From Burhinus oedicnemus (lineage: Eukaryota; Chordata; Aves; Charadriiformes; Burhinidae), in assembly GCA_008921705.1 (NCBI GenBank), contig VFFE01007215.1, forward strand, positions 5,281,513-5,345,512: a stretch of DNA of 64,000 nt. Direction: 5' to 3'. Numbering within the stretch: position 1 is the first letter of the stretch; each line of letters starts with the position of its first letter. The position numbers and the translations under genes are program-made. Shown here in pieces: positions 24,801 to 36,800 of this stretch. The notes below the pieces were generated by a model, which did not search any database, had not been told where the DNA came from, and saw nothing but the letters and a program-made list of their open reading frames with translations.

Positions 24801-27800
24801 GTGAATAATCTAAAAAAAAAATTTCTTCTTATACTGCTACTTTTTCTAGACATATCGTAAAAAGTTTGTTACTGGAGATTTCTACTTACACGGCACAGTG
24901 CAATGGAGAGAAGCTATTACCATAGAACGTGCGGAAAAATTTTTGTTCCAATAGTACCTCTATGCAGTTTTCATGACCTAAAAGAGATCAGACATTTCAC
25001 AGTGTTGCACAAAGCAAGTAATTTACTTAATTCATATTAGGCTTATACAGATTAGAATTTAACACTAAGGCCAAAGCTGAACACAATGTATATATAAGCT
25101 CTTATTGATAAAATTATAAACAGATTTTTTCGGGGTTTTTTATGGCAGCAGCAAGATTGATCCAGGCTAATATTAGCACTTGCTGAAAAAAAAAGGAAAG
25201 GAAAAAAAAAAGTCTCTTTGTTATGTGACGTGGTGTATGTATGTTGCCTTACACATATCCAAAGATGGTCTCAAATGATATTAGGATGCTTTATCCTTAT
25301 ATTAAGAGACAAGTTCAGATTATCTCGTTTAGAATAATCAGTTCAGTTCAGAATATACGCCAATTCACTTAATCTCTTGCATCAATAAATAAGAAGGTGA
25401 CACCTCAACGGAGCATTCCTAGCCCCACACAAATCAATTTCACCATTGATATCAGTAAAAACAGAATTTCACCCTGGCTGCCTGTAACGGGGAGCACATG
25501 AGCTGCAAAGCCACTGGGAGGTATTGCTGGAATTTCTCTGGCTTCTGAACTGAAGAGTGAAGATAGCAAATGCTAACTGCAGAGGGCGAGTAGAAGGGAG
25601 ATAATTTGCCTCTTCATTTCAAGCTTCTCAAAGTGTTAGACTGCTTTGTTATCATCTTTCCCTAAAACTGAGGCCACATTGGAACTTGGCAAAAGTCCAC
25701 AGGGAGAACCTTACCGTTGTAACAAGCCCAGTGCAGCGGTGTATAACCTTGATTATCTTTCAAACTGCAGTCTTCCTCTGAAAGTGCTATCTGCAGTAAT
25801 TCACTCAGCCAAGTGGCGTGACCCCGAGCTGCTGCAAAGTGCAGAGGTGTTCTGCCTCTGGCATCTTTACATAAAATAGATACTTCTTTCTCTAACAGCA
25901 TCTGAACACACTCTTCATGCCCAGTCATAATCTGATAACAAAGAAATGAGTAGAGAGGTTGACACAATACAGATTCTCGCCCAGGAAATATGGAATATGA
26001 TCGATGACTGTGAACATGAAAGGGCCTGCATGGGATTCAGAAGGCAGAGTTTGCTCCCATGAGTACCTATGATAACTGATACACTGCTGCTGTCTTTCAA
26101 AGGCTTTGACTCCTAGTCTGTGGAAGAGACTCCACTATGTGAGGCACAAAGCAAGGAGTTTAAGACTAAGGAAACAGATGAACAACGGGTGAGGTGCAGA
26201 AAACCTGAGTCTGGCTTCTCAAAACCACATATGAATGTGAGAGAAGAACAGAGGAAAAAAAGAAAGAATACCATCAGAAATATCAAAAGCTGCTTTAACA
26301 GTGACCTCTGTATCATACGTAAGTTAGCTTTGGTATCTTGGGCATGTTCGTGTATTGCTATCAATACAGAACAGGATTTTTAAGTCATAGCTTTTATTAT
26401 GGACTTGTGCTGGACTCCTAAGCTGACCGACTCACTGTAGTTATCATAGAATTCTGTATAAATATCACCTCCTGCATCGACTTCACATTGAGTAAGAAGC
26501 TGACTCCTAGAAAAGATTCAATCTGCCTTGAGTTTCATTGCCTCTAGAAAAAACTTAAGGCTTACTTATTTACACCATCCTCCCCAAGAAAAATGAAAAG
26601 AACTGCCAGGCAGTTCTTTTAAAGAAATTATTTTCAGAATTCAGAAGGTGCTTAGTTATAAGAATTATGATAGCTATTGTAAAATGTCTAGAGCCAAGAA
26701 AAAATGGCCTAATCAGTCGTTTAGCTAATTAATTTAAGCAAATGTGAAATAAAGTCAGAAGCAGAGCATTACTGAGAGAAAATCTGTCCTGCTTGTTACC
26801 TCATTGACTGTGCTTGCTCATGTTTCCAATCATTTACAGTATTCCCTACATTGAATATCCCTGTATTTGTAAGTGAGTTGTAGTCACAGTAAAACAAATA
26901 GTTAAGAATCATAAAAATTAAGTCACCCCTCGATGTAAAGCTGTGCATCCCAGGAGATCAGCTGCATCTACAGATGCTTCTTTTTCAAGTAATAAAGAAA
27001 CAGCATCAATGTGCCCATATGCCACTGCTAGCATTAGTGGGGTTCTAGAAAAAGCAAAAACAAACCAGTCACAGCTATAAAATGACATACTACTTGCCAC
27101 TGCTAACTTACAGGAATACAGAAATCAGGAAGCCCCGCATTTCTCTCCATTCCTACCCACAAACCTGTTTCTTTCACCATACTCATCTATAAAACACGCA
27201 AGTGAAGACCTTTTGTATGAAATTATTAAGATGTTTAACAACCAACTACCGTGATTGAAATAGAAACAAACTCATTTGTAAGCAGTTTACAGAGCAACAT
27301 CATTCAAGACAATGTATTCTCTTCATAACCTACAATTATTGTCACCTCCAGTGATATATGATCTTTCAAATACCCAACTGTTGTGAACAAGTGTCCCTGC
27401 TAGTTACCAAGATGACAACCACCCAAAGCATTTCTTTTGCAAATGCCATGCAATTGTTTAAAGTGGACAAAGGGACACAAGGAAACGATTCAAGCCAAAA
27501 TTTGGACTAAATTATCTTGCATTTTTTTCTGAAAAAGATCTAATCTCCTTCTGTTTTTAGATAAGACTAATACCATTTAAAATTATATGTACAGTCAGAT
27601 ATGTTCCAAGCACCCTAAATGAGTTTTTGTTAAACGACTCACTTTAAAAATATACTTTATTCTCCCTCTACAACTGTCATTTAATGAGAAGTAAAGTTTT
27701 TGTAGGAACATCTCAGATGCACGTCACCTCAAATAAACATTCTGCCCCACTGCAACCAGCCTAATATACCAAGTAAACGTTGAAATAGCAATGTTTCAGA

Positions 27801-30800
27801 AAGAAAAAGACTCTCTATAGAAACATCTCAGGAGCTTGTTAGTTTTTATTGAATCTGGCCCTCAGCACCTATGAAGAATTGTTTAAAGTATGAAGCAGAG
27901 GCTAACATTAATGAATAATCCTTTCCACATGGCTTAGATCAACTGAATGTGTACTTTGTAATCTCTGCCAAATTCTATAAGGAGAAGTGCAGGAAATACA
28001 GTATTTCAAATAAATGCTTTTTTTTGTGAGAAATCTGAGATGCTATTTGAATCACAGAGCTGAAAAACACCCATCACAAAGAAAACTTACTGTCCTTTGG
28101 CGTCTGTCACGTCAGGGTTATCCGCAACTTCTAGCAACAACCGTAAACAAGGTGTATGGCCATTAATGACTATAAAGAAAAAAAAGTATATATAATTAAA
28201 ATGTTTAATTCCAGATACTTTTCTGTTGGAATGCTTATGCATAAGAAATTTTCTTATAAACAAGGAAAATATTCCACAGTATAAGAAATTAATATTCCCA
28301 CAAATTTCATTTAACTCATGCCAATGAAATGGTGAGCTGTTTTTTCCCTGACCTCAGCAAGATGAGGATTAGTTCTCTTACATACAAAAATCCCAAATGA
28401 GTAGAACAGAAATCATGATTTTCACTACTGAGGAGATTTCTACTAAACCAGACAGCATTTCAAATTCCTTCAGACCAAGCAGGCAGACAAGGCTTTCTGC
28501 AATCAGATTTAGAACGCAGGAGGAAGTACGTCGGCAAGGCTCGTTAATTTTGCGTGCACTGTACAAGCAAGTTCTTCAGTGCTGCTATGAGAAGAGAAGC
28601 ATCTGTAAAGAATGGCCAACAATACAAATGTCATCTTCATAACAGCATGTAACACCGGAGACTAAAATTCCCTTTGAGTTTTTCCATCTTTTCTTGTTGA
28701 AGGTTATTGGAAGCCACAGCTACTTCTCAAAAATGGGGTTTGCTTTTTAAAATGTAACCCACTGCTGTTGGAAAACAGCTCTGAGTTACTATATTCTGCA
28801 GGGCCTGACACTGGAAACCCATCTGTGTGTTAGCTGGCTTAAAGGCTTCAGCCTTTCATGGGATGAAGAGAACAGTATTTTCTTCTTTGAAAAACAGTAA
28901 TTCCTGTACTCAGTAGATATAGATTGCGTTCTTATTACAGCAAGTCATGCATTCATGCTGCCTACACCCTGTGGGCTGAGGCAAAACCCTTGGACACCAC
29001 CTATGTCACATCATTCTGGCAGAGAAACGGGCGCACATCATCACATTTAAATCAGTCATCCAAAAATAATCTCACTTGCTCTACCCAGAAAATTAAAAGA
29101 CATTTTTAGTTATTTACCACTAAGTAATGCCGTATACATAACATGTAAACAGTTCTGCAGGGCTGATGAGTCAGTGGCTTAGGGAAAGAAAAAAAAAGAT
29201 CCGTTCTTTCTCCCAGCAGGAAGAAGAGAAATCATAACGTGTTCACACCAATGTCTGAAAAAGCTTTTGGTAAATGAGTTTTAGAACAGATACTCCCCGA
29301 AACTCTTAGGAGCTGACCCAGCAATTGCTAAGCATTACAGACCCTGCAGGGAACATTAGTTTTGCCAACAGAGCTACAACACTAACACTAGGGGAACATT
29401 TGCGATGGATTCCCCAAACTAGCCAGAGGAAAGACTGGTGGTAATAAAAGTATACAGGGAACATATGATTTAGACTAAGGAAATTCTCCATATTATGAGG
29501 TCAGAGGAAGTCTATTCTCTGAGGGGGACAGACAGCAAAAAGAAATACTTTATTAGGTGATTTCTCTAGTAAAGTTACAAATCCCTTTATTGAACGGAGC
29601 TCTGCAGAATCCTGTAATCCAATCCACCACTTCAGGTCTCCTTCACTGTCGTGTTCAGCCGTTGTGCTTGTGTAATTTGAAGGAATGAAGGCAAACACGC
29701 TTACAGGGATGGGCACACATGCCTTCTTGTTTCCTTCCAGTGCACAGTACTGCACGTGCAAGTATTCATTTTTGTGAGTGCAAATGCGTGCTGTCACTCA
29801 AGGGATTAATTCAGCAAGAATTCTGTTTGATTTCTCAAAATATGCCAATTTACCTCTTAAATTTGGATTGCAAATAAAAAACGCTGAATACTGCAGTGGC
29901 ACCACGCAGATTTTCCAGTAGGTGGCATCATTCTGTGCTAAAACACTCCTAAACAAAACGTATTGTTATGAAACAGCATAATAACAATCATCGGATTGCA
30001 AGTGGCTTTTTATAATAGTTGGAGATAGAAGCTTTATCGCAGAGCTAATTTCCACAGAACTCTGCCTAGCTCTTGAGTGGAAGGTTCTAAACATTGTCTT
30101 AGTGGATATGTACCCAATGTGCACTTATCTCACATTTGAAAGCATCCAAATTCATGACTCTTTAATAAGAGTTCAAATATTCAACCTGTCTGTGCAGTAT
30201 TTTCCCTTCCGCTTAAGGTACATGTTCTCTTCAGTGTCTCATTCCTATGGGTAGGGTTTTCTTGCCTTTTTTTCCCTGTTGTTTTTTTAGTTTTTTTTTT
30301 GATACACACCTAACTTACTTTGCTTCACTGCAGATTTAAAGAACATTTTGCTTGTATGCCTGGAAATTTTTGTTTTAATCTGAGAAGCAAAAAGTATCAC
30401 AGATCAGAAAAGCCTATAATAAATCTTCCTACTGGTTTTACATGGAAGGCACACATACTACAGTAATGGGGGGCAATTAAAAAAGAAACTAAGAGAGAAA
30501 AAAAAAAACCACAATCAGAATTTGTAATAATCGCACCTACTAAAAATAAAACCTTCTGTTCAACAGACATACTCAATTCTAGTCAACAGATCTATTCAAC
30601 AAATCCGTATTTTAAGTCAGAGCTGCTAACAAAAACATGGCTTTGTAACCATTTACTTTTCTCAGTGCTGCAGAAGCCTTACAATTCAGCTGTGACAAGA
30701 AGAAACCTATGTCACTATAACCAAATTTTTAAATAAATGCAAAGTCATTGCTATAATGAAGATGTACCAGACGAAGTCACACCTTGCTCATCATCAGACT

Positions 30801-33800
30801 CCGAGCTATGTTTGAAGTGACTATAGGAAAGCTGCAGTTTTGTAGTGGCATAGATCTCGATTTAAATTAATTAAATCATCAGTTTTAACAGTGTGAGGAT
30901 CAACTGGTTTTAATATTTTGTGTTTTTAATCAAAAACATCTAAAAACACCTCTGCCTTAATTTGTTGTGGGGATTAATGTACTCCGTTCTGATGCAAAAT
31001 TTAAGAAGGCAGAAAGCATTTTTTAGTACCCTGTGAAGATCTACTACACACATTTTCTTCAGTATTGCATTGACCTTATGCTTCCAGGTCACACTTATAT
31101 GATCACACACAGAGAGCAAACTGGTATTAGAGGATGTATATACATTTTAATCTAAGCGAGATTAAAAGATAAACAGAAAGACAATTAAGTCTGGCCCTGA
31201 AAAGAATTGTTATCCAATGAAGTATTAATTTGACTTCCCACTAGAGGTCACTACTACGCTGTACTGAGCCCCTCAGCGACCAGCCAGAGGAGAAATGTTC
31301 CCTTTGGCACCTCTGCATATTTATCTGACATTTATCTTTAAACAAATGGCAAATTCTACATTTTCCAGTTAATTATGCACGTTGCATAATTAACACTCAA
31401 CACATGAGGAATGGAGCAGACTCCCAGCAACAGCAAGTTTGCAAGCTAGCTCAGGAGGAGGATAATGTCTGAAAAGGGGTGAATTTCTGTAGTGCTGCCC
31501 CTGCAAAAGGTTGAAAGTTTTGAACACCACGATAATTTCATCACCAGTGAAAGCCTACCTGTATTTTCAACCTTTCTTCCTTAGGAGATGCAGTGAAGCA
31601 AGTGTTCACTCTTCCCCTAATTTTTTGGCCAAGGAACCATTAAGAGAAGGTGTCATAGGGGAAACATCACACATCTTAAAGAGTAGGTGGTCATAGAGAG
31701 GTACGGTAAAGTAGAGGCAAGTGGGTAAGGACACTCCTTCTTGCATTTAGGAAAAATGTGGATCAAGATAATAGGGAGGTAAGTAACTGCTCCTGTGTTG
31801 TGGGGTTTATACCACAAGCATAACATAAGCACATACTCACCTGAAGCATGGAGGGGGGTCCTTTTGGTGACATTGTCTTTTACAGTGACAGAAGCGCCCT
31901 GGCTGATGAGAGCTTCCACGCACTCTGCATGTCCTTTAAATGCAGCCAGGTCCAAAGCAGTGCGTCCCTTCTCATCCTTAATATCCAGATCCACCAGAGA
32001 CTGGAGAAGTACTTCCAAGGCTTGATGATGACCATTATAGGCCTAGAAATATGAAATGCATCGTGTAAAGAACACAACTCTCTTCTTTCAAAGACTTTCA
32101 CATAAAACATTAATAAAATCCATCACTGTCACAGTCTCCTAAACACAGTAGAAATTACACAGTTTTCTTGATTCCCTATGACTCTCTCTTCAGCTTGAAA
32201 GGATTTTCCCAAATTACACTGTAGCCAAGAAACTAAAAAAATCCTAGTGTTTAGGGACAGAAATTATGATTGTTGATTTGTTCTAACCTTCTAATACAAC
32301 CCAAGGTGAGGAATTCCAGGCAATAATTTGCCAATTCAGCACAGGCGAATCAACAATTCATTTTTCATGTTCTACAGTATCTTTCATAGAATCATAGAAT
32401 GGTTTAGGTTGGAAAGGACCTTAAAGATCATCTAGTTCCAAATGGGCAAGGACAACTCCTACTAGACCAGATTGCTCAAAGCCTCATCCAACCTGGCCTT
32501 GAACACTTCCAGGGATGGGGCCTCCACAACTTCTCTGGCTAACCTGTTCCAGTGCCTCACCATCCTCAGAGTGAAAAATTTCTTCATGAGATCTACTCTA
32601 AATCTAGCCTCTTCCAGTTTGAAGCCATTACCCCTCGTCTTATCACTACATGCCCTTGTAAAAAGTCCCTCTCCAGCTTTCTTGTAGGCCCCTTTCAGAT
32701 ACTGGAAGGCTGCTATAAGGTCTCCCTGGAGCCTTCTCTTCTCCAGGCTGAACAACCCCAACTCTCTCAGCCTGTCCTCGTAGCAGAGGTGCTCTAACCC
32801 TCTGATCATCTTCGTGGCTCTCCTCTGGAATCGCTCCAAGAGGTCCATGTCCTTCTTATGCTGGGGGCTCCAGAGCTGGACACAGTATTCCAGGTGGGGT
32901 CTCACAAGAGTGGAGTAGAGGGGCAGAATCACCTCCCTCAACCTGCTGGCCACGCTTCTTTTGATGCGGCACAGGATGCAGTTCACCTTCTGGGCTGTGA
33001 GTGCACATTCCTGGCTCATGTTGAGCTTCTCATCCACCAACACCCCCAAGTCCTTCACCTCGGGGCTGCTCTCGATCCATTCTCTGCCCAGCCTGTACTT
33101 GTGCATGAGATTGCCCCGACCCATGTACAGCACCTTGCACTTGGCCTTACTGAACTTCATGAGGTTGGCACGGGCCCACCTCTCAAGCCTGTCCAGGTCC
33201 CTCTGGATGGCACCTCTTCCCTCCAGTGTGTCAGCTGCTTCACACAGCTTGGTGTCATCGGCAAACTTGCTGAGGGTGCACTCAATCCCAACATCCATGT
33301 CACCAACAAAAATGTTAAATAATAATGGTCCCAGTACTGACCCCTGAGGAACACCACTCGTCACTGCTTGCCACTTGGACATCGACCCATTGATCGCAAC
33401 TCTTTGAGTGCAACCATCCAGCCAGTCAACTTTCAGGGAAATGTTTGCTTCAAAAACTAGATTCACTCCAGCGATGCTGGTCAGAGGTTGCATGGATTTA
33501 GCACCTGAGTGCTAAATTCAACACATCTGTTGGTCTCCAACTAAAAGAAAGCAGTTCTCAAAACAGATTTTTTTGCAAATACAAACAAAAACTTGACTTG
33601 CTGTTTATAGCTGATGCTTCATGGAGTATTCCTGCCTGTAAGATCATTTGGTAGAACAACTACAGTAGACAAGTAGATGTACTTCCAGACCTACAGCCAC
33701 ATTTGGGCCAACAGCACGAACACAGGTGGCACTGCAAAAACACAGTGGATAGCCCCAGAAAGTGGAAACATTTCCTTCAGCTTTGTAGGGACTGCCCTCC

Positions 33801-36800
33801 TCTCCTTACTGTCAGACTCACAGAGAACAACCTTTTTATTGATATATAAGCATATAATTAGTATTACCAGAGTTGAAGCAATTAATGAAACCAGAAGAGA
33901 AAAGCAAACATGAAGGAACCGAAGAGCCACTGAATTTCAAGGTTAAGTAGTGGTGGCAGCAGCTTGCTCTTAGGGACCATCGTCAAAAGTTCAAAAGAAC
34001 AGGACAGCGCAGGGAACAGTTGTTTCCTTGCTAGACCAAGAAAACTACTTAAGGAAAGCAGAAATGCAAAAGCAGAAAACCGAAAGGGTATTAGGGCACA
34101 GGGAAGCCATATCTTAGAAAATACTCCAAGGCAGTTGTCAGCTGACATGTCCTCATGACAATTTTACTTAGAAAACAACTAGCAACAACCTGATCTTTGA
34201 CACAATATGAGGTACTTGTCTTGAAGATGCCATGCGGACTGTATACCCCATCCTCTCCTTGAAAGGGTAAGAAGGTTGACTTTTTCTTCCCGTTGGTTTC
34301 CCTTGTGCAGTCATTTACTCAAGCATGACCACAATCACGCACTATAGCCTCAGGGAATGGCAGGTCAGTATTTTGTTGGCTGCTAGTCCTCCCCTTGTTT
34401 CCAAATCCAATTTCCGTTCTAGGGTCAAAACTCTGTAAGCAGAGACCTTGGCCACTGCATCGTACCAGCCATTTAACAGGACTTTGTGTTTTGGTGTAGG
34501 TTGCAGGCTTTCTGGATCCCCATGTGGAGAGATTCATGTGGACGCCGCTAGACCTGGGGAAAGATGGCCACGGGTGCCCCAGTACATGGGAGGGTTTGAA
34601 AGAAATGTCAGAGACGCTCCTGGATAGCTGCAATTGAACTGTGAAATAGCGATGTTTTTTGTAAGCTTTTTAATTTTTAAACTGTCGGTTTGGGGTGTCT
34701 GAGGTGAATGAACTGCTGTTAACTAGCAACAGATACAAGAGGGAGAGCCACTGGCAGTGTCCTTGCAAGGATTCTTCCCAAGAGGGACTAGAGAGGAAAA
34801 GAGTGTGCTGGCTGGCTGGCTGCAGGGCAAGTCCCTTCCCAGCGCAGGAATTTTTGTTGGTGATAGTGCAGGTTGTAACTCCTTTTTGGGCTTGGGAGTG
34901 ACACTCTCCTTCCCACAGTCTTCAAATTGCAGAAAAAAAGTCGGGGAGAAGAGTTTGGCAACAAACTCAGTATTTTAACCTGTTTTGGCTCTTGTTCCCT
35001 CAGATTATGCATGGACAATTCAAAGGTCAGGTCAGAGCTGTTCTGGCGGACTGAGAAACAGAGAAACGATCACTACAGAAGTAAAACTTGCCCCTGTTTT
35101 TGAGTAAGCAAGTTGCTTCCCTTTCAAGAGGAGGGCAGCTTGATGGTGAGGTTGGATATTCGGTTAAGAGCCAGTCTGTGAAAGACGTATGAGGAGAGAC
35201 TGAGAGGTGTGGGACTGTTCAGCTTCAAAAAGAAAATGCTCGAGGGTGTCTTATCAATGTGTATAAACACCTGATGGGGGAGTAAAGAAGACCAAGCCTA
35301 ACTCTTCTCAGGGGTGCCCAGTGACAAGACAAGAGGCAATGGGCCCAAATTTAAACACAGGAAATTCCATTTAATACAAAAAAACCCAAAATATTTTTAC
35401 TGTGATGGTGGTCACATATTGGAATGCATTGCCTGGAGACTGTGAATGCTCCATGCTTGGAGATACTCAAAATGAGATGGGGCACAGCCTTGAGAAAACC
35501 TGCTTAAGCTTTTAGCACGGAGGTGGGACTAGCTGATCTCCAGAGGTCCATGTCAACCTCAACTATTCTGTGATCCTGCACAAGAAAACTGGGAAGAGGG
35601 ATCATGAATCTTGAGTTCTTGGGAAGGAGGAGCTATTATGATCTCTGAGGCCACATGTGCTGGATCTCCTCTTGATAGCACAGTTTCCATGGTATGATCC
35701 CAGGGCACTGCTGGGGTTTAAGCATGCTTTCCCACACCTTGCTGTGTACTAGACAGTTTTTCACACTCTGTACATCTCCAGGAGAACATCAGAGCATCCC
35801 ATTCCATGATCAAAGCCATAGGCCCAAGCTTGGGCCCCATATTTATAAACCAGTTATAAAATAGAAGCTGCAACTTTCCATTTCATTTCACTTCAGTGTC
35901 TGCGTCTCCTTCTTACCTGAGTGTTAGACTCAATAAAAACCAAGAGCTTCAACTGCCAAAAACTTAATTAACGATTCCAGCCCAGAACCTGTTTTTGTTA
36001 CATCCAGGCCTACAACCCTTCCCAGCTTTTTCAAAACTAGTCTATGATTAAACCTGCTTCAAAGACAGAGATGAAGGAATTATTCTAGGAGACAACGATC
36101 AAACACTTTACACATCTCATACTTACAGCTAAATGCAAAGGACTTTTCGTAGCTGCAGAATCAGATTCCTCAAACATATTGTTGGTTTTTTCCAGAAGCT
36201 GAAAATAAATAAATAAATTTAAAAAACCCCAAAAACGAAAACCAAGACAGTCTTAAAACATCTTTGCATGAGACAAGATAAGTTCTCATGGACTATAAAT
36301 CAGCAGACAAAGATATATTTTGTCCTCAGATGACCACAGTAAGTATTGAAGGATTGTGAGGAATAAATACTTCACAACCTTCTCTGTAAAGTATTTTCAA
36401 TTTTTTGCCCAGAGAGTAAAGTTATAAAACTAGTTTAAAAGCTTGTCCGGAACATCCTTACCCTGATTAATTTGTTTCCCTGAAATCATAGGGCCTGCTT
36501 GGGTGAGGAGCCCTCAAAAGGAAGGATTTGTGAAGTAGAGTCCTTAAGAAGTTTACATTGGAAAAAGTGCAGTTTCATGATTACACAGTTAATGCATATG
36601 CAAGCCATGTCTGATACAGTGTTTCAGATAATTCTGACGCATAATTAGCACTAGGAATAATTATAACTGAGCTGTGAATCATTCACAGTCATTTTTACTA
36701 TTTATCAAAGTAGAACCTGCTCCTATAATGACAGTCTTCTGAAATGCAACACATCATTGAACTCTTAAAAACATCTAATAATGTGCATGGCACTTTTATA

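Larger units (their letters stand above)
28170..31840 (-). other. ANKRD44: ANKRD44 intron i-j
   Basis: 3.7 kb, AT-rich. Contains a good CTCF-like site at 29915-29927 and a weaker one at 31238-31250, and T-runs near 30270-30300. No mobile element recognised. Confidence 0.88.
32043..36126 (-). other. ANKRD44: ANKRD44 intron h-i
   Basis: 4.1 kb. Contains two CR1 elements in opposite orientations (32385-33430 minus, 35187-35575 plus). The stretch between them, 33,500-35,150, is less AT-rich and shows no recognisable gene or repeat. Confidence 0.9.

Noticed and set aside
29501..29797. 98-codon minus-strand frame in intron i-j
   Set aside because: No match to ankyrin or any known domain, and exons i and j join without it.
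32858..33347. Plus-strand open frames of 128-154 codons
   Set aside because: They are the antisense shadow of the CR1 reverse-transcriptase frame.
34319..34633. 104-codon minus-strand frame in intron h-i
   Set aside because: Moderately protein-like, but no recognised motif and no flanking splice or transposon features; chance cannot be excluded.
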